From NCBI RefSeq assembly GCF_002920895.1, contig NZ_PQVG01000003.1, forward strand, positions 62,001 through 126,000: 64,000 nt of DNA, written 5' to 3'. A program made the translations under genes and the position numbers. The notes under the pieces were generated by a model. It made no database searches. It saw only the letters and a program-made list of their open reading frames with translations, and was not told where the DNA came from. Shown here piece by piece: positions 36,801 through 44,774 of this stretch (position 1 is the stretch's first letter; each line of letters starts with the position of its first letter). Source of the DNA: Flavobacterium alvei. GTDB lineage: Bacteria; Bacteroidota; Bacteroidia; Flavobacteriales; Flavobacteriaceae.

Positions 36801-37275
36801 GGATTTCGTAATCCTAATGACGATGATGGGAATCATATCGCTGGCGGGTATTGTGGTGAAAAATGGAATTGTATTGATGGATTTCTTTGTCTTATTATTA
36901 GATAAAAAAGTTACCGATAATAAGTTAAAAAGCCATGATGATTTAACCTTAGACGAAATTAAAGAAGTAATTATCGAATCGGGAAAATCTCGTTTGCGTC
37001 CAGTATTGTTAACGGCTTTAACGGCAGTTTTAGGATTGATTCCGTTGGCGATTGGTTTGAACTTTGACTTCTTTACCCTAATCACCGATTTTAATCCGCA
37101 CTTTTTCATGGGTGGAGACAACGTGATTTTCTGGGGACCTTTGGCTTGGACGATTATCTTCGGATTAACTTATGCCACGGTATTGACCTTGGTTATGGTT
37201 CCTGTAATGTTTTATTTGGTAAAAAGAACCAAATACTGGTTGCGAGATCGAAGATTAGCTAGAGCTGAAGTATAA
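33802..37275 (+). CDS. RND-family efflux permease
   Basis: The protein has 1157 residues. HAE1-type features are VDNRVTVYIVTALIVITGVY (TM1), proton-relay Asp pair in GLGMLVDDGIVVVDN and the Lys in GIVVKNGIVLMDF. It is about 100 residues longer than typical AcrB-like pumps. An extra hydrophobic segment (NLKFYTILFLAFGIFLAFIG and HLLLISTGLMWLYFLK) lies mid-protein before TM7. It exports unknown compounds with the TolC and adaptor encoded upstream. Confidence 0.93.
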   Translation: MHSINHKKFGISNWAVDNRVTVYIVTALIVITGVYAYITMPREDFPEIIENKVYISSVFPGNSAEDVEKLVIKPLEKEIKNISGVTKVTSSSFQDYGMIIAEFDDDVSIDAAKVKIKDKVDNAKADTDWPNLDNGSKVEPNVFELNISEEVPILNINLQGNYTTQQLKKYGELIQDDLEEISEVKKVDILGVDDKEVEIAVDIFKMTAAQVTFDEIQNAVKYENMTLSGGNLVSQGSRNNIRIVGEIKDPKELENVVVKSFGGAVYLKDIAVVSFKEKEKTTYAREKGTEVVMLSVKKRSGQNMISAIEQVKERIEKAQASYLPKNLKIEMTNDQSSRVEHQVDELSNHIIFGIILVMIVLMFTMGLRNSLFVGAAIPLSMMIAFAILSALGLTLNTMVLFGLVMGLGMLVDDGIVVVDNVFANMKKGMDRVTASKVGIGEIAWPVISSTATTLMAFLPFALWPGTMGKFMKYFPMTLTVTLTASLFVAMVVNAAMTGGSMDTEDRNISKKNLKFYTILFLAFGIFLAFIGSKYTYDSKLVRGIGHLLLISTGLMWLYFLKLYQWTQDFQHSFFPRMEEKYKVFLAKILTQRNSWIALVSIIGMLFFSFVLLGIFPRKVLFFPDNIPNQVIAYIEYPQGTSIEKTNKATLYVENQIIGILQKYVEDPKTDKNFLAESIVSQVGIGAGNPNVDAGSASETPFKGKVTVSFSEFKFRKGINTSDILEEIRSKVKAIAGATITVEKDANGPPAGYPISIELKGTDYDLMLKEADKMIAFVNSKNIPGIEKLSVDINRDSPELEVKVDRVNAGSMGVSTGQLGFALRRSVYGQEISTYKEGDDDYNIVMRMQDDQRKNENILFNQSLTFRNQNNGQIVQVPVSAISQTEKTKTYNQIKRKNHKRIMTIYSNVLTGFNGDEITKQIKTELKNYKLPSDVSYSFSGVQEEQGKNQSFLMYALFLALAGITLIIVLQFNSVSKTMVILFTVILSFSGVFYGYVIAGMDFVILMTMMGIISLAGIVVKNGIVLMDFFVLLLDKKVTDNKLKSHDDLTLDEIKEVIIESGKSRLRPVLLTALTAVLGLIPLAIGLNFDFFTLITDFNPHFFMGGDNVIFWGPLAWTIIFGLTYATVLTLVMVPVMFYLVKRTKYWLRDRRLARAEV

Positions 37276-37298
37276 TAAATTTATAGATTTTAATTGAA

Positions 37299-37333
37299 AA
37301 AAACCACCTAAAATTTGATTTTGGGTGGTTTTT
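37299..37333 (+). terminator. Terminator of the efflux operon
   Basis: Arms AAAAACCACC/GGTGGTTTTT (37299-37308, 37324-37333) flank an AT-rich loop, directly after the pump gene. Confidence 0.85.
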
Positions 37334-37434
37334 GCTATTAAAAGGGTGATGATTAATTAAATTCAAAAGTATAGAAGAGTTGCTCCATTTGAAAAAATAG
37401 CAGCTTAATAGTTAAATTAAAATACCAAAATGTG

Positions 37435-37442
37435 TATTTTTG
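37435..37442 (+). promoter_or_regulatory. Candidate -7 box of the nucleotidyltransferase-kinase gene
   Basis: TATTTTTG lies about 25 bp before the start codon. No clear -33 TTG was seen. Confidence 0.4.
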
Positions 37443-37467
37443 AAATTTAATAGAGTAAAAGATAAAC

Positions 37468-38601
37468 ATGAATAAAAAAGTATTTGTTAGCGGATGTTAT
37501 GATATGTTGCATAGCGGCCACGTAGCATTTTTTGAAGAAGCAGCTCAACAAGGTGATTTATATGTTGGCATTGGTTCAGACAGGACAATCAACGAATTAA
37601 AGGCTCGAAAAACTATTAATTCCGATGCCGAACGACTATATATGGTTAATTCATTGAAAGTTGTAAAACAAGCTTGGATAAACAGTGGCGGTGGATTATT
37701 AGATTTTGTTGAAGAATTGAAAGAACTAAAACCCGATATATTCTTTGTAAACACCGATGGTCATACGCCTCAAAAAGAAGCTTTGTGTGAGGAGATGAAT
37801 ATTGAATACATCGTTAGCAAACGAGTACCACACGGCAATTTGCCAGCTCGTTCCACAACAGCCTTGCGTCAGGAATGTAGAATTCCATATCGTATTGATA
37901 TTGCTGGTGGTTGGCTCGATCAGCCTTATGTTAGCAAATATGTAAGTGGTTCAGTGATTACCATTTGTGTAGAGCCCGATTACGAATTTAATGACCGCAG
38001 TGGAATGTCCACCAGCAGTAGAAAAAAAGCCATTGAACTTTGGCATACTGATATTCCTGAAGGAGAAAAAGAAAAATTGGCTAAAACCTTATTCTGTTTT
38101 GAAAATCCTCCCGGAACAAAATATGTGAGTGGTTCTCAAGATGCACTTGGTATAACAATGCCAGGTTTAAATAAATATTACTACGACGGTGAATATTGGC
38201 CATCTGATATACAGTCGGTTATGGTTTCGGAATTGCTGGATTGGATTGAACAACGCATTTGGATGATTCCGCTTTATCCTCGTGAAATGGATTATGATGT
38301 TTTAGCAAATACTCAAATAGACGAAAAAGGAGCTCGTTGGTTAAGTGAAGCCACAGATGCTTGTTGGAAAGCTTTGCAACAACAAGATGCGCCAGCCGTT
38401 GGAAAAGCAATGACTCAAAGTTTCGAAGCTCAGATTTCGATGTTTCCTAATATGGTGACGCCAGATATTATGGCTCAAATTGATTCTCACAAAAAAGATG
38501 TTTTGGGTTGGAAAGTTAGTGGCGCTGGTGGAGGAGGTTATTTGATTTTCTTTAGTGAAAAACCCATTGAAAATGCAATTCAAATACGAATTAGAAGGTA
38601 A
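37468..38601 (+). CDS. Fused nucleotidyltransferase / GHMP-type sugar kinase
   Basis: The protein has 377 residues. The N-terminal part (1-130) is a cytidylyltransferase-like domain with CYDMLHSGH (H15, H18) and the distal SKRVPHGNLPARSTT block. The C-terminal part (135-377) is GHMP-kinase-like: RIDIAGGWLD (142-151), a divergent phosphate loop GMSTSS (179-184) and SGAGGGG (351-357), the last typical of heptose/fucose kinases. The likely role is phosphorylation and nucleotide activation of a sugar for surface glycans, analogous to but not homologous with HldE (whose kinase is of PfkB type). The substrate is not predictable. Confidence 0.8.
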   Translation: MNKKVFVSGCYDMLHSGHVAFFEEAAQQGDLYVGIGSDRTINELKARKTINSDAERLYMVNSLKVVKQAWINSGGGLLDFVEELKELKPDIFFVNTDGHTPQKEALCEEMNIEYIVSKRVPHGNLPARSTTALRQECRIPYRIDIAGGWLDQPYVSKYVSGSVITICVEPDYEFNDRSGMSTSSRKKAIELWHTDIPEGEKEKLAKTLFCFENPPGTKYVSGSQDALGITMPGLNKYYYDGEYWPSDIQSVMVSELLDWIEQRIWMIPLYPREMDYDVLANTQIDEKGARWLSEATDACWKALQQQDAPAVGKAMTQSFEAQISMFPNMVTPDIMAQIDSHKKDVLGWKVSGAGGGGYLIFFSEKPIENAIQIRIRR

Positions 38602-38641
38602 TTTTTTTTGAAATCAAGAAAAATTAACCATTTATAAAATC

Positions 38642-38683
38642 AAAATCGGCTGTTACAAATTTTTGTGACAGCCGATTTTTTTA
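38642..38683 (+). terminator. Terminator after the nucleotidyltransferase-kinase gene
   Basis: 18-bp arms with one G-U pair (38642-38659, 38662-38679) are followed by a T-run. The rest of the gap (38684-39013) is AT-rich and shows no gene. Confidence 0.9.
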
Positions 38684-39013
38684 TAGACGCTATAAGTATT
38701 GATTTAATACACAGAAAGAGAAATTTATTGTCTAAATTTTATCTCGAATTTCTGAAATCATGAACGTCTTTCTATGTAGTAAATTTAAAAAATTAATGTT
38801 TACTAAAAAAACATTTCACAAAGAAATTGATCATATTATTCAAAAATGAAACAATTCTAACTTTTTGACAATAGTAGTCTTACAGCTAATTCAAAAGCGA
38901 GTCTAATACTTTTTGCAATTCAATTTCTGAAAGGCAAATTAAGATTAACACTATTTTAAAGTATTAATTAAACTAAGTTTTACCAATTTAGAGTTTAAGT
39001 TGATTTTTGTTTT

Positions 39014-39021
39014 TACTTTTG
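39014..39021 (+). promoter_or_regulatory. Candidate -7 box for aspS
   Basis: TACTTTTG lies 18 bp before the aspS ATG, implying a short leader. The nearest TTG (39000-39002) is too close for a normal -33. Confidence 0.45.
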
Positions 39022-39039
39022 CAGTCTAAAATTTAGATT

Positions 39040-40788
39040 ATGTATAGAAGTCATAGCTGTGGCGAATTGAACGCCTCACACATTAATACCGAAGTTACGC
39101 TTGCGGGTTGGGTTCAAAAATCTCGTGATAAAGGATTTATGAATTGGGTCGATTTGCGTGACCGTTACGGAGTTACACAATTAATTTTTGACGAAAGCCG
39201 CTCTCAAAAAGAAGTTTTTGAATTGGCCAAAACCTTAGGACGTGAATTTGTAATTCAAGCCAAAGGAACCGTTATCGAACGCGAAGCAAAAAACCCAAAT
39301 ATGTCCACAGGAGATATTGAAATTCTAGTAACAGAGCTCAAAATATTAAATGCATCAATAACGCCACCTTTTACAATCGAAGACGAAACCGATGGCGGTG
39401 AAGATATTCGAATGAAATACCGTTACTTGGATATTCGTCGAAATCCTGTAAAAAACAATTTGCTTTTCCGTCATAAAGTAGCAATGGAAGTTCGAAAATA
39501 CCTTTCGGATTTAGATTTTTGTGAAGTAGAAACCCCTTATTTAATCAAATCGACTCCTGAAGGCGCTAGAGATTTTGTGGTGCCATCAAGAATGAACGAA
39601 GGGCAATTTTATGCATTGCCACAATCGCCACAAACGTTCAAACAATTATTGATGGTGGGCGGAATGGATAAATATTTCCAAATCGTAAAATGTTTCCGTG
39701 ACGAAGATTTGCGTGCCGACCGTCAGCCCGAGTTTACACAAATCGATTGCGAAATGGCTTTTGTAGAACAAGAAGATATTCTGAATGTTTTCGAAGGATT
39801 GACCCGTCATTTATTGAAAGAGATCAAAGGAATTGAAGTAGAAAAATTCCCAAGAATTACCTACGAATATGCCATGAAAACTTATGGAAACGACAAACCA
39901 GATATTCGTTTCGGAATGGAATTTGGCGAGTTGAATGAATTTGCACAACACAAAGATTTTTCTGTTTTCAATTCGGCTGAATTGGTGGTTGGAATCGCTG
40001 TTCCAGGAGCAGGAAATTACACTCGTAAAGAAATCGACGGCTTAATTGATTGGATCAAACGTCCACAAATTGGCGCCAGCGGAATGGTTTATGTAAAATG
40101 CAACGAAGATGGCACTTTTAAATCATCGGTAGATAAATTCTATGATCAAGATGATTTAACTAATTGGTCAAAAGCAACAGGAGCACAATCTGGAGATATG
40201 ATTTTTGTACTTTCGGGACCAGCAGACAAAACTAGAACCCAACTTTCGGCTTTACGAATGGAATTAGCTGCTCGTTTAGGTTTGAGAAAATCAGATGAAT
40301 TTGCGCCACTTTGGGTGGTTGATTTTCCGTTATTAGAATTGGATGAAGAAAGCGGTCGTTATCATGCTATGCATCATCCGTTTACATCGCCAAAACCAGA
40401 AGATATGAGTTTGTTAGAAACTGAACCCGGAAAAGTTCGTGCCAATGCTTATGATATGGTCCTGAATGGAAACGAAATTGGTGGTGGTTCGATTCGTATT
40501 CACGATAAGGCAACACAACAATTGATGTTTAAATATTTAGGATTCACACCTGAACAAGCCGAAGATCAGTTTGGATTCTTGATGAATGCTTTTCAATATG
40601 GTGCACCACCTCACGGAGGCTTAGCTTTTGGTTTGGATAGATTAGTTTCAATACTTGGAGGTCAGGAAACCATCCGTGATTTTATTGCTTTTCCGAAAAA
40701 TAATTCAGGAAGAGATGTGATGATTGATGCTCCCTCGGTAATTGATGAATTGCAACTGAACGAATTGCACATTAAATTAGATTTATAG
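39040..40788 (+). CDS. aspS: Aspartyl-tRNA synthetase
   Basis: The protein has 582 residues and is a bacterial-type class IIb synthetase. An N-terminal OB anticodon-binding domain ([24 protein letters not shown]) comes first. Motif 2 is [21 protein letters not shown], the GAD insertion follows (about 280-420), and motif 3 is [15 protein letters not shown]. It charges tRNA-Asp. Confidence 0.98.
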   Translation: MYRSHSCGELNASHINTEVTLAGWVQKSRDKGFMNWVDLRDRYGVTQLIFDESRSQKEVFELAKTLGREFVIQAKGTVIEREAKNPNMSTGDIEILVTELKILNASITPPFTIEDETDGGEDIRMKYRYLDIRRNPVKNNLLFRHKVAMEVRKYLSDLDFCEVETPYLIKSTPEGARDFVVPSRMNEGQFYALPQSPQTFKQLLMVGGMDKYFQIVKCFRDEDLRADRQPEFTQIDCEMAFVEQEDILNVFEGLTRHLLKEIKGIEVEKFPRITYEYAMKTYGNDKPDIRFGMEFGELNEFAQHKDFSVFNSAELVVGIAVPGAGNYTRKEIDGLIDWIKRPQIGASGMVYVKCNEDGTFKSSVDKFYDQDDLTNWSKATGAQSGDMIFVLSGPADKTRTQLSALRMELAARLGLRKSDEFAPLWVVDFPLLELDEESGRYHAMHHPFTSPKPEDMSLLETEPGKVRANAYDMVLNGNEIGGGSIRIHDKATQQLMFKYLGFTPEQAEDQFGFLMNAFQYGAPPHGGLAFGLDRLVSILGGQETIRDFIAFPKNNSGRDVMIDAPSVIDELQLNELHIKLDL

Positions 40789-40879
40789 CCGTTTATCGAT
40801 AAAATAGGTTAGAAATCGTTGAATATCAAATATTTTAATAAAATTTTTGCAATATCGGCTTTCGTATTAGATTAAATAT

Positions 40880-40887
40880 TACATTTG
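40880..40887 (+). promoter_or_regulatory. Candidate -7 box for the cold-shock gene
   Basis: TACATTTG lies about 30 bp before the start, implying a short leader, unlike the long structured leaders of E. coli cspA. Confidence 0.5.
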
Positions 40888-40916
40888 CCACATTATAAAT
40901 TATTATTACTATTACA

Positions 40917-41111
40917 ATGCGTACAGGTACAGTTAAATTTTTCAATGAATCTAAAGGTTACGGATTCATTACAGACGAAGAAACAGGAAAAGACATTTTT
41001 GTTCATGCATCAGGAATCAACGCGGAAGAACTTCGTGAAGGTGACAGAGTAAGCTATGAAGAAGAAGAAGGAAGAAAAGGAAAAGTTGCTGCGAAAGTAG
41101 CAGTAATCTAA
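40917..41111 (+). CDS. Cold-shock domain protein
   Basis: The protein has 64 residues and is a single CSD OB-fold. RNP1 is KGYGFIT and RNP2 is DIFVHAS. It binds single-stranded RNA/DNA as an RNA chaperone. The acidic C-terminal half (EEEEGRKGK) is typical of the Bacteroidota members. It is monocistronic with its own terminator. Confidence 0.95.
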   Translation: MRTGTVKFFNESKGYGFITDEETGKDIFVHASGINAEELREGDRVSYEEEEGRKGKVAAKVAVI

Positions 41112-41146
41112 GCATAAAAATTCATTTTTATTGGCTAAGAAGGATT

Positions 41147-41179
41147 AAAGCGTCCCGAAGTAATTCGGGACGCTTTTTT
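41147..41179 (+). terminator. Terminator of the cold-shock gene
   Basis: Perfect 13-bp arms AAAGCGTCCCGAA/TTCGGGACGCTTT have a 4-nt loop and a following T-run. Confidence 0.93.
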
Positions 41180-41259
41180 GTTTTATAGCCTACTTGAATA
41201 TTGGAATGTTTTTCCGAAAACGATATTGTATTTCCTTTTGCTAAATTTTTGCATTTAAC

Positions 41260-41290
41260 TTGTGTTTTAAAGACACGAAGCCTATCTTTG
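41260..41290 (+). promoter_or_regulatory. Promoter of the nuo operon
   Basis: TTG (41260-41262), a 20-bp spacer and TATCTTTG (41283-41290) match the Bacteroidota consensus, 31 bp before nuoA. Confidence 0.75.
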
Positions 41291-41320
41291 TGGCTTATTT
41301 AGACTAAACCAATATTATTT

Positions 41321-41686
41321 ATGCAATCAAGTCAATTAGATTATTTACCTATACTAATGCAAATGCTATTAGCTGTAGGATTTGTTGTGGCAATAATTAT
41401 TATTTCTGGAAAATTAGGCCCAAAAAGATCCTCAAAAATCAAAGATACCAATTTTGAATGTGGGATTGAATCTATCGGGAATGCTAGAATTCCCTTTTCT
41501 GTTAAATTTTTTGTGGTAGCCATTCTTTTTGTACTATTTGATATTGAAGTCGTTTTTCTTTATCCCTGGGCTGTCAATTTCAAAGAATTAGGATTAGAAG
41601 GAATGATTAAGATGGTCGTTTTTATGGCTTTGTTGTTGATTGGATTTTTCTATATCATCAAAAAGAAAGCATTAGACTGGGAATAA
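41321..41686 (+). CDS. nuoA: NADH-quinone oxidoreductase subunit A
   Basis: The protein has 121 residues and three membrane spans. The conserved loop FECGIESIGNARIPFSVKFF holds the Cys-containing segment between TM1 and TM2, and FDIEVVFLYPWA follows. It is part of the membrane arm at the quinone site. It is the first gene of the 14-subunit operon. Confidence 0.96.
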   Translation: MQSSQLDYLPILMQMLLAVGFVVAIIIISGKLGPKRSSKIKDTNFECGIESIGNARIPFSVKFFVVAILFVLFDIEVVFLYPWAVNFKELGLEGMIKMVVFMALLLIGFFYIIKKKALDWE

Positions 41687-41769
41687 AAATCAATTTGAAA
41701 TTTAGAAATTACGAATTCTATTTTCTAAATATATTTACTAAAAACATCTTAGATTTTAAATTGTGAACT

Positions 41770-41797
41770 CATAATTCATAATTCATAATTCATAATT
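41770..41797 (+). repeat. Four tandem CATAATT units in the nuoA-nuoB spacer
   Basis: Four exact 7-bp copies lie directly before the nuoB start, in a spacer of 119 bp that is otherwise AT-rich. Confidence 0.9.
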
Positions 41798-41805
41798 TTA
41801 AAAAA

Positions 41806-42354
41806 ATGAGTGATTCAAATATAAAAATGGTTGCCCCTCCTGAAGGCGTTTCTGGCGAAGGTTTTTTTGCTACTACGCTAAATGATGTTGTAGGATTGGC
41901 TCGTGCTAATTCGCTTTGGCCATTGCCTTTTGCCACTTCTTGTTGTGGTATCGAATTTATGGCTACAATGGCATCTCATTATGATTTAGCGCGTTTTGGT
42001 TCTGAGCGTGTGAGTTTTTCTCCACGTCAAGCCGATATGTTGTTGGTTATGGGAACCATTTCCAAAAAAATGGGGCCAATCTTGCGTCAAGTTTACGAAC
42101 AAATGGCAGAACCAAGATGGGTAATTGCTGTTGGAGCTTGTGCTTCATCTGGTGGTGTTTTTGATACCTATTCTGTTTTGCAAGGAATAGATAAAGTAAT
42201 CCCAGTTGACGTTTACGTTCCGGGTTGTCCGCCAAGACCAGAACAAATTGTGGACGGTGTAATGAGATTGCAAGAATTAGTAAAAAGTGAATCGGTAAGA
42301 CGAAGAAGTTCTCCTGAATATCAGGAATTACTAGCTTCTTATAACATAAAATAA
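41806..42354 (+). CDS. nuoB: NADH-quinone oxidoreductase subunit B
   Basis: The protein has 182 residues. It binds cluster N2 next to the quinone site. The N2 ligands are in [19 protein letters not shown] and [10 protein letters not shown]. It sits 4 nt before nuoC. Confidence 0.98.
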   Translation: MSDSNIKMVAPPEGVSGEGFFATTLNDVVGLARANSLWPLPFATSCCGIEFMATMASHYDLARFGSERVSFSPRQADMLLVMGTISKKMGPILRQVYEQMAEPRWVIAVGACASSGGVFDTYSVLQGIDKVIPVDVYVPGCPPRPEQIVDGVMRLQELVKSESVRRRSSPEYQELLASYNIK

Positions 42355-42358
42355 GAAA

Positions 42359-42880
42359 ATGAGTTTAGAATCGACAACCGTTCAAGATAAATTAGTGGAA
42401 ACATTTGGAGAAAGTGTTTTCCAATTCAATCAGGAAAAAGATGTTTTTTCATTTGAAGTAGCAGCAGACAAAATTACTGCAGTAGTTCTTTTCTTGAAAA
42501 ATGACCCTACATTGCGTTTTCATTTCCTAACCGATATTTGCGGTGTTCATTATCCGGATAATGCTGTCGAAAGACAATTCGCAGTAGTCTATCATATGCA
42601 TAACTGGTATGAAAACAAACGTATTAAAATAAAAGCTTTTATCAATGGAGAAACACCAGAAATAAAATCTTTGACAACCATATTTCCAGGTGCCAATTGG
42701 ATGGAAAGAGAAACTTATGATTTTTATGGAATCATTTTTACGGGTCATCCGCAGTTGAAACGTATTTTAAATATGGATGAAATGGTATCGCATCCAATGC
42801 GAAAAGAATTCCCGATGGAAGATGGAGGAAGAACTGATAAAGACGACCGTTTCTTCGGAAGAACAGCTTTTAATGGATAA
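42359..42880 (+). CDS. nuoC: NADH-quinone oxidoreductase subunit C
   Basis: The protein has 173 residues, the 30-kDa subunit of the peripheral arm. Family signature ERETYDFYGIIFTGHPQLKRIL is read in two parts here, followed by PMRKEFPMED. It is separate from nuoD, unlike the fused NuoCD of enterobacteria. Confidence 0.96.
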   Translation: MSLESTTVQDKLVETFGESVFQFNQEKDVFSFEVAADKITAVVLFLKNDPTLRFHFLTDICGVHYPDNAVERQFAVVYHMHNWYENKRIKIKAFINGETPEIKSLTTIFPGANWMERETYDFYGIIFTGHPQLKRILNMDEMVSHPMRKEFPMEDGGRTDKDDRFFGRTAFNG

Positions 42881-42892
42881 TTAACAATTAAC

Positions 42893-42919
42893 AATTGATA
42901 ATTAAATCAATTATCAATT
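42893..42919. repeat. Hairpin AATTGATAATT/AATTATCAATT before nuoD
   Basis: The 11-bp perfect arms (42893-42903, 42909-42919) have a 5-nt loop in the nuoC-nuoD spacer and adjoin further TTAACAATTAACAA and TATCAATTATCAA near-repeats. Confidence 0.8.
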
Positions 42920-42930
42920 ATCAATTTTTT

Positions 42931-44169
42931 ATGTCAGAACTATTATTACCACCAGAGCATAGATATGCTAAAATAATTCAAGAGCGTCATAACGAAGACG
43001 GAAGCGAACTTTCAATTCTGAATTTAGGACCAACGCACCCAGCGACTCACGGTATTTTTCAAAATATCTTGTTGATGGATGGCGAGAAAATTATAGAAGC
43101 AGAGCCAACCGTTGGATATATCCACAGAGCTTTTGAGAAAATCGCCGAAAACCGTCCTTTTTATCAAATCACTCCACTAACAGACCGAATGAACTATTGT
43201 TCGTCTCCTATCAATAATATGGGATGGTGGATGACATTGGAAAAATTATTGGATATTGAAGTTCCGAAAAGAGTACAATACCTGAGAGTTATTGTGATGG
43301 AATTGGCTAGAATTACAGACCACTTGATTTGTAATTCGATTCTTGGTGTAGATACAGGAGCTTATACTGGTTTCTTGTATGTTTTTCAGTTCAGAGAGAA
43401 AGTCTATGAAATCTACGAAGAAATTTGTGGAGCTCGTTTAACTACTAATATGGGAAGATTAGGCGGTTTCGAAAGAGATTGGTCACCAGAAGCTTTCCGT
43501 AAATTAGATGTGTTTTTGAAAGATTTTCCAGTGGCTTGGAAAGAATTTGAAAACTTATTCGAAAGAAATAGAATTTTTATTGACAGAACCGTAAATGTAG
43601 GTCCAATTACAGCCGAAATGGCAATGGCTTACGGATTTACAGGTCCAAATTTACGTGCTGCCGGTGTAGATTATGATGTTCGTGTGGCGCATCCTTACTC
43701 TTCTTATGAAGATTTCGATTTCATAGTGCCTGTTGGGAAATCAGGAGATACTTACGACCGTTTTTGTGTTCGTAATGCCGAAATTTGGGAAAGCTTGAGC
43801 ATCATTCGTCAAGCATTAGACAAAATGCCTGAAGGAAATGTATATCACGCTGATGTTCCTGAATATTATTTGCCTCCAAAAGAAGACGTTTATCACGATA
43901 TGGAATCTTTGATTTACCACTTCAAGATTGTAATGGGAGAAATTCCTGTTCCAGTTGCCGAAGTCTATCACGCTGTGGAAGGCGGAAATGGAGAAGTAGG
44001 TTTTTATCTAGTAACCGATGGAAGTAGAACTCCTTATAGATTACACTTCCGCAGACCTTGTTTTATTTATTACCAAGCTTATCCTGAAATGATAAAAGGC
44101 GCAATGCTTTCGGATGCGATTGTGATTTTATCCAGTTTAAATGTTATTGCAGGAGAATTAGACGCTTAA
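42931..44169 (+). CDS. nuoD: NADH-quinone oxidoreductase subunit D
   Basis: The protein has 412 residues from the ATG at 42931 (MSELLLPPEHRY); an upstream ATG at 42895 falls in the hairpin repeat and is unlikely. The 49-kDa quinone-binding subunit shows LNLGPTHPATHG, LTDRMNYCSSP and the C-terminal SLNVIAGELDA. Confidence 0.97.
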   Translation: MSELLLPPEHRYAKIIQERHNEDGSELSILNLGPTHPATHGIFQNILLMDGEKIIEAEPTVGYIHRAFEKIAENRPFYQITPLTDRMNYCSSPINNMGWWMTLEKLLDIEVPKRVQYLRVIVMELARITDHLICNSILGVDTGAYTGFLYVFQFREKVYEIYEEICGARLTTNMGRLGGFERDWSPEAFRKLDVFLKDFPVAWKEFENLFERNRIFIDRTVNVGPITAEMAMAYGFTGPNLRAAGVDYDVRVAHPYSSYEDFDFIVPVGKSGDTYDRFCVRNAEIWESLSIIRQALDKMPEGNVYHADVPEYYLPPKEDVYHDMESLIYHFKIVMGEIPVPVAEVYHAVEGGNGEVGFYLVTDGSRTPYRLHFRRPCFIYYQAYPEMIKGAMLSDAIVILSSLNVIAGELDA

Positions 44170-44208
44170 AAAAGATTGCAGAATACAGATTTTAGAATGC
44201 AGATTGAA

Positions 44209-44232
44209 AAATCTAAATCTAAATCTAAATCT
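44209..44232 (+). repeat. Four tandem AAATCT units in the nuoD-nuoE spacer
   Basis: Four exact 6-bp copies lie 10 bp before the chosen nuoE start. Being a multiple of three, copy changes would keep an upstream in-frame ATG (44204) in frame. Confidence 0.9.
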
Positions 44233-44242
44233 AAAATATAGA

Positions 44243-44773
44243 ATGGAAAGAACAGATTACAAACAAGAAATAAATATGACTGAAGCATTGATGACTCGCA
44301 TCAATGAATTAATCAGTCATTATCCCGAAGGGAAACAAAAATCGGCTTTATTGCCTGTTTTACACGAAGTTCAGGATGCACACGAGAACTGGTTAAGCAT
44401 TGAATTGCAAGACAAAGTAGCCGAAATTCTTTCGATAAAACCTGTCGAAGTCTATGAGGTAGTTTCCTTTTATACAATGTTCAACAGACGACCAATTGGT
44501 AAATATATGTTTGAATTTTGTCAAACTTCGCCTTGTTGTTTGAATGGTGTTGAAGATTTAATGGACTATACCTGCGAAAAATTAGGCGTTGGAATTGGCG
44601 AAACTACTCCAGACGGACTTTTTGAAGTAAGAGGCGTAGAATGTTTGGGCGCTTGTGGTTATGCTCCAATGATGCAATTGGGTGATTTTTACAAAGAACA
44701 CTTGACCAAAGAAAAAGTAGATCAGATCATTGCTGATTGTAGAGATAATAAAATTACGTTACACGATAAATAA
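44243..44773 (+). CDS. nuoE: NADH-quinone oxidoreductase subunit E
   Basis: The protein has 176 residues from 44243; the ATG at 44204 lies in the tandem repeat and would add a low-complexity NLNLNLNL tail. It is the 24-kDa subunit with the [2Fe-2S] cluster N1a, ligands in FCQTSPCCLNG and ECLGACGYAP. One nucleotide separates it from nuoF. Confidence 0.95.
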   Translation: MERTDYKQEINMTEALMTRINELISHYPEGKQKSALLPVLHEVQDAHENWLSIELQDKVAEILSIKPVEVYEVVSFYTMFNRRPIGKYMFEFCQTSPCCLNGVEDLMDYTCEKLGVGIGETTPDGLFEVRGVECLGACGYAPMMQLGDFYKEHLTKEKVDQIIADCRDNKITLHDK

Positions 44774-44774
44774 T

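Noticed and set aside
42895..42930. Upstream start for nuoD
   Set aside because: The extra residues are translated hairpin repeat and the ATG at 42931 begins the family sequence.
41770..44232. Tandem repeats in the nuo spacers as a CRISPR array
   Set aside because: Units are only 6-7 bp, without spacers, and no cas gene is present.
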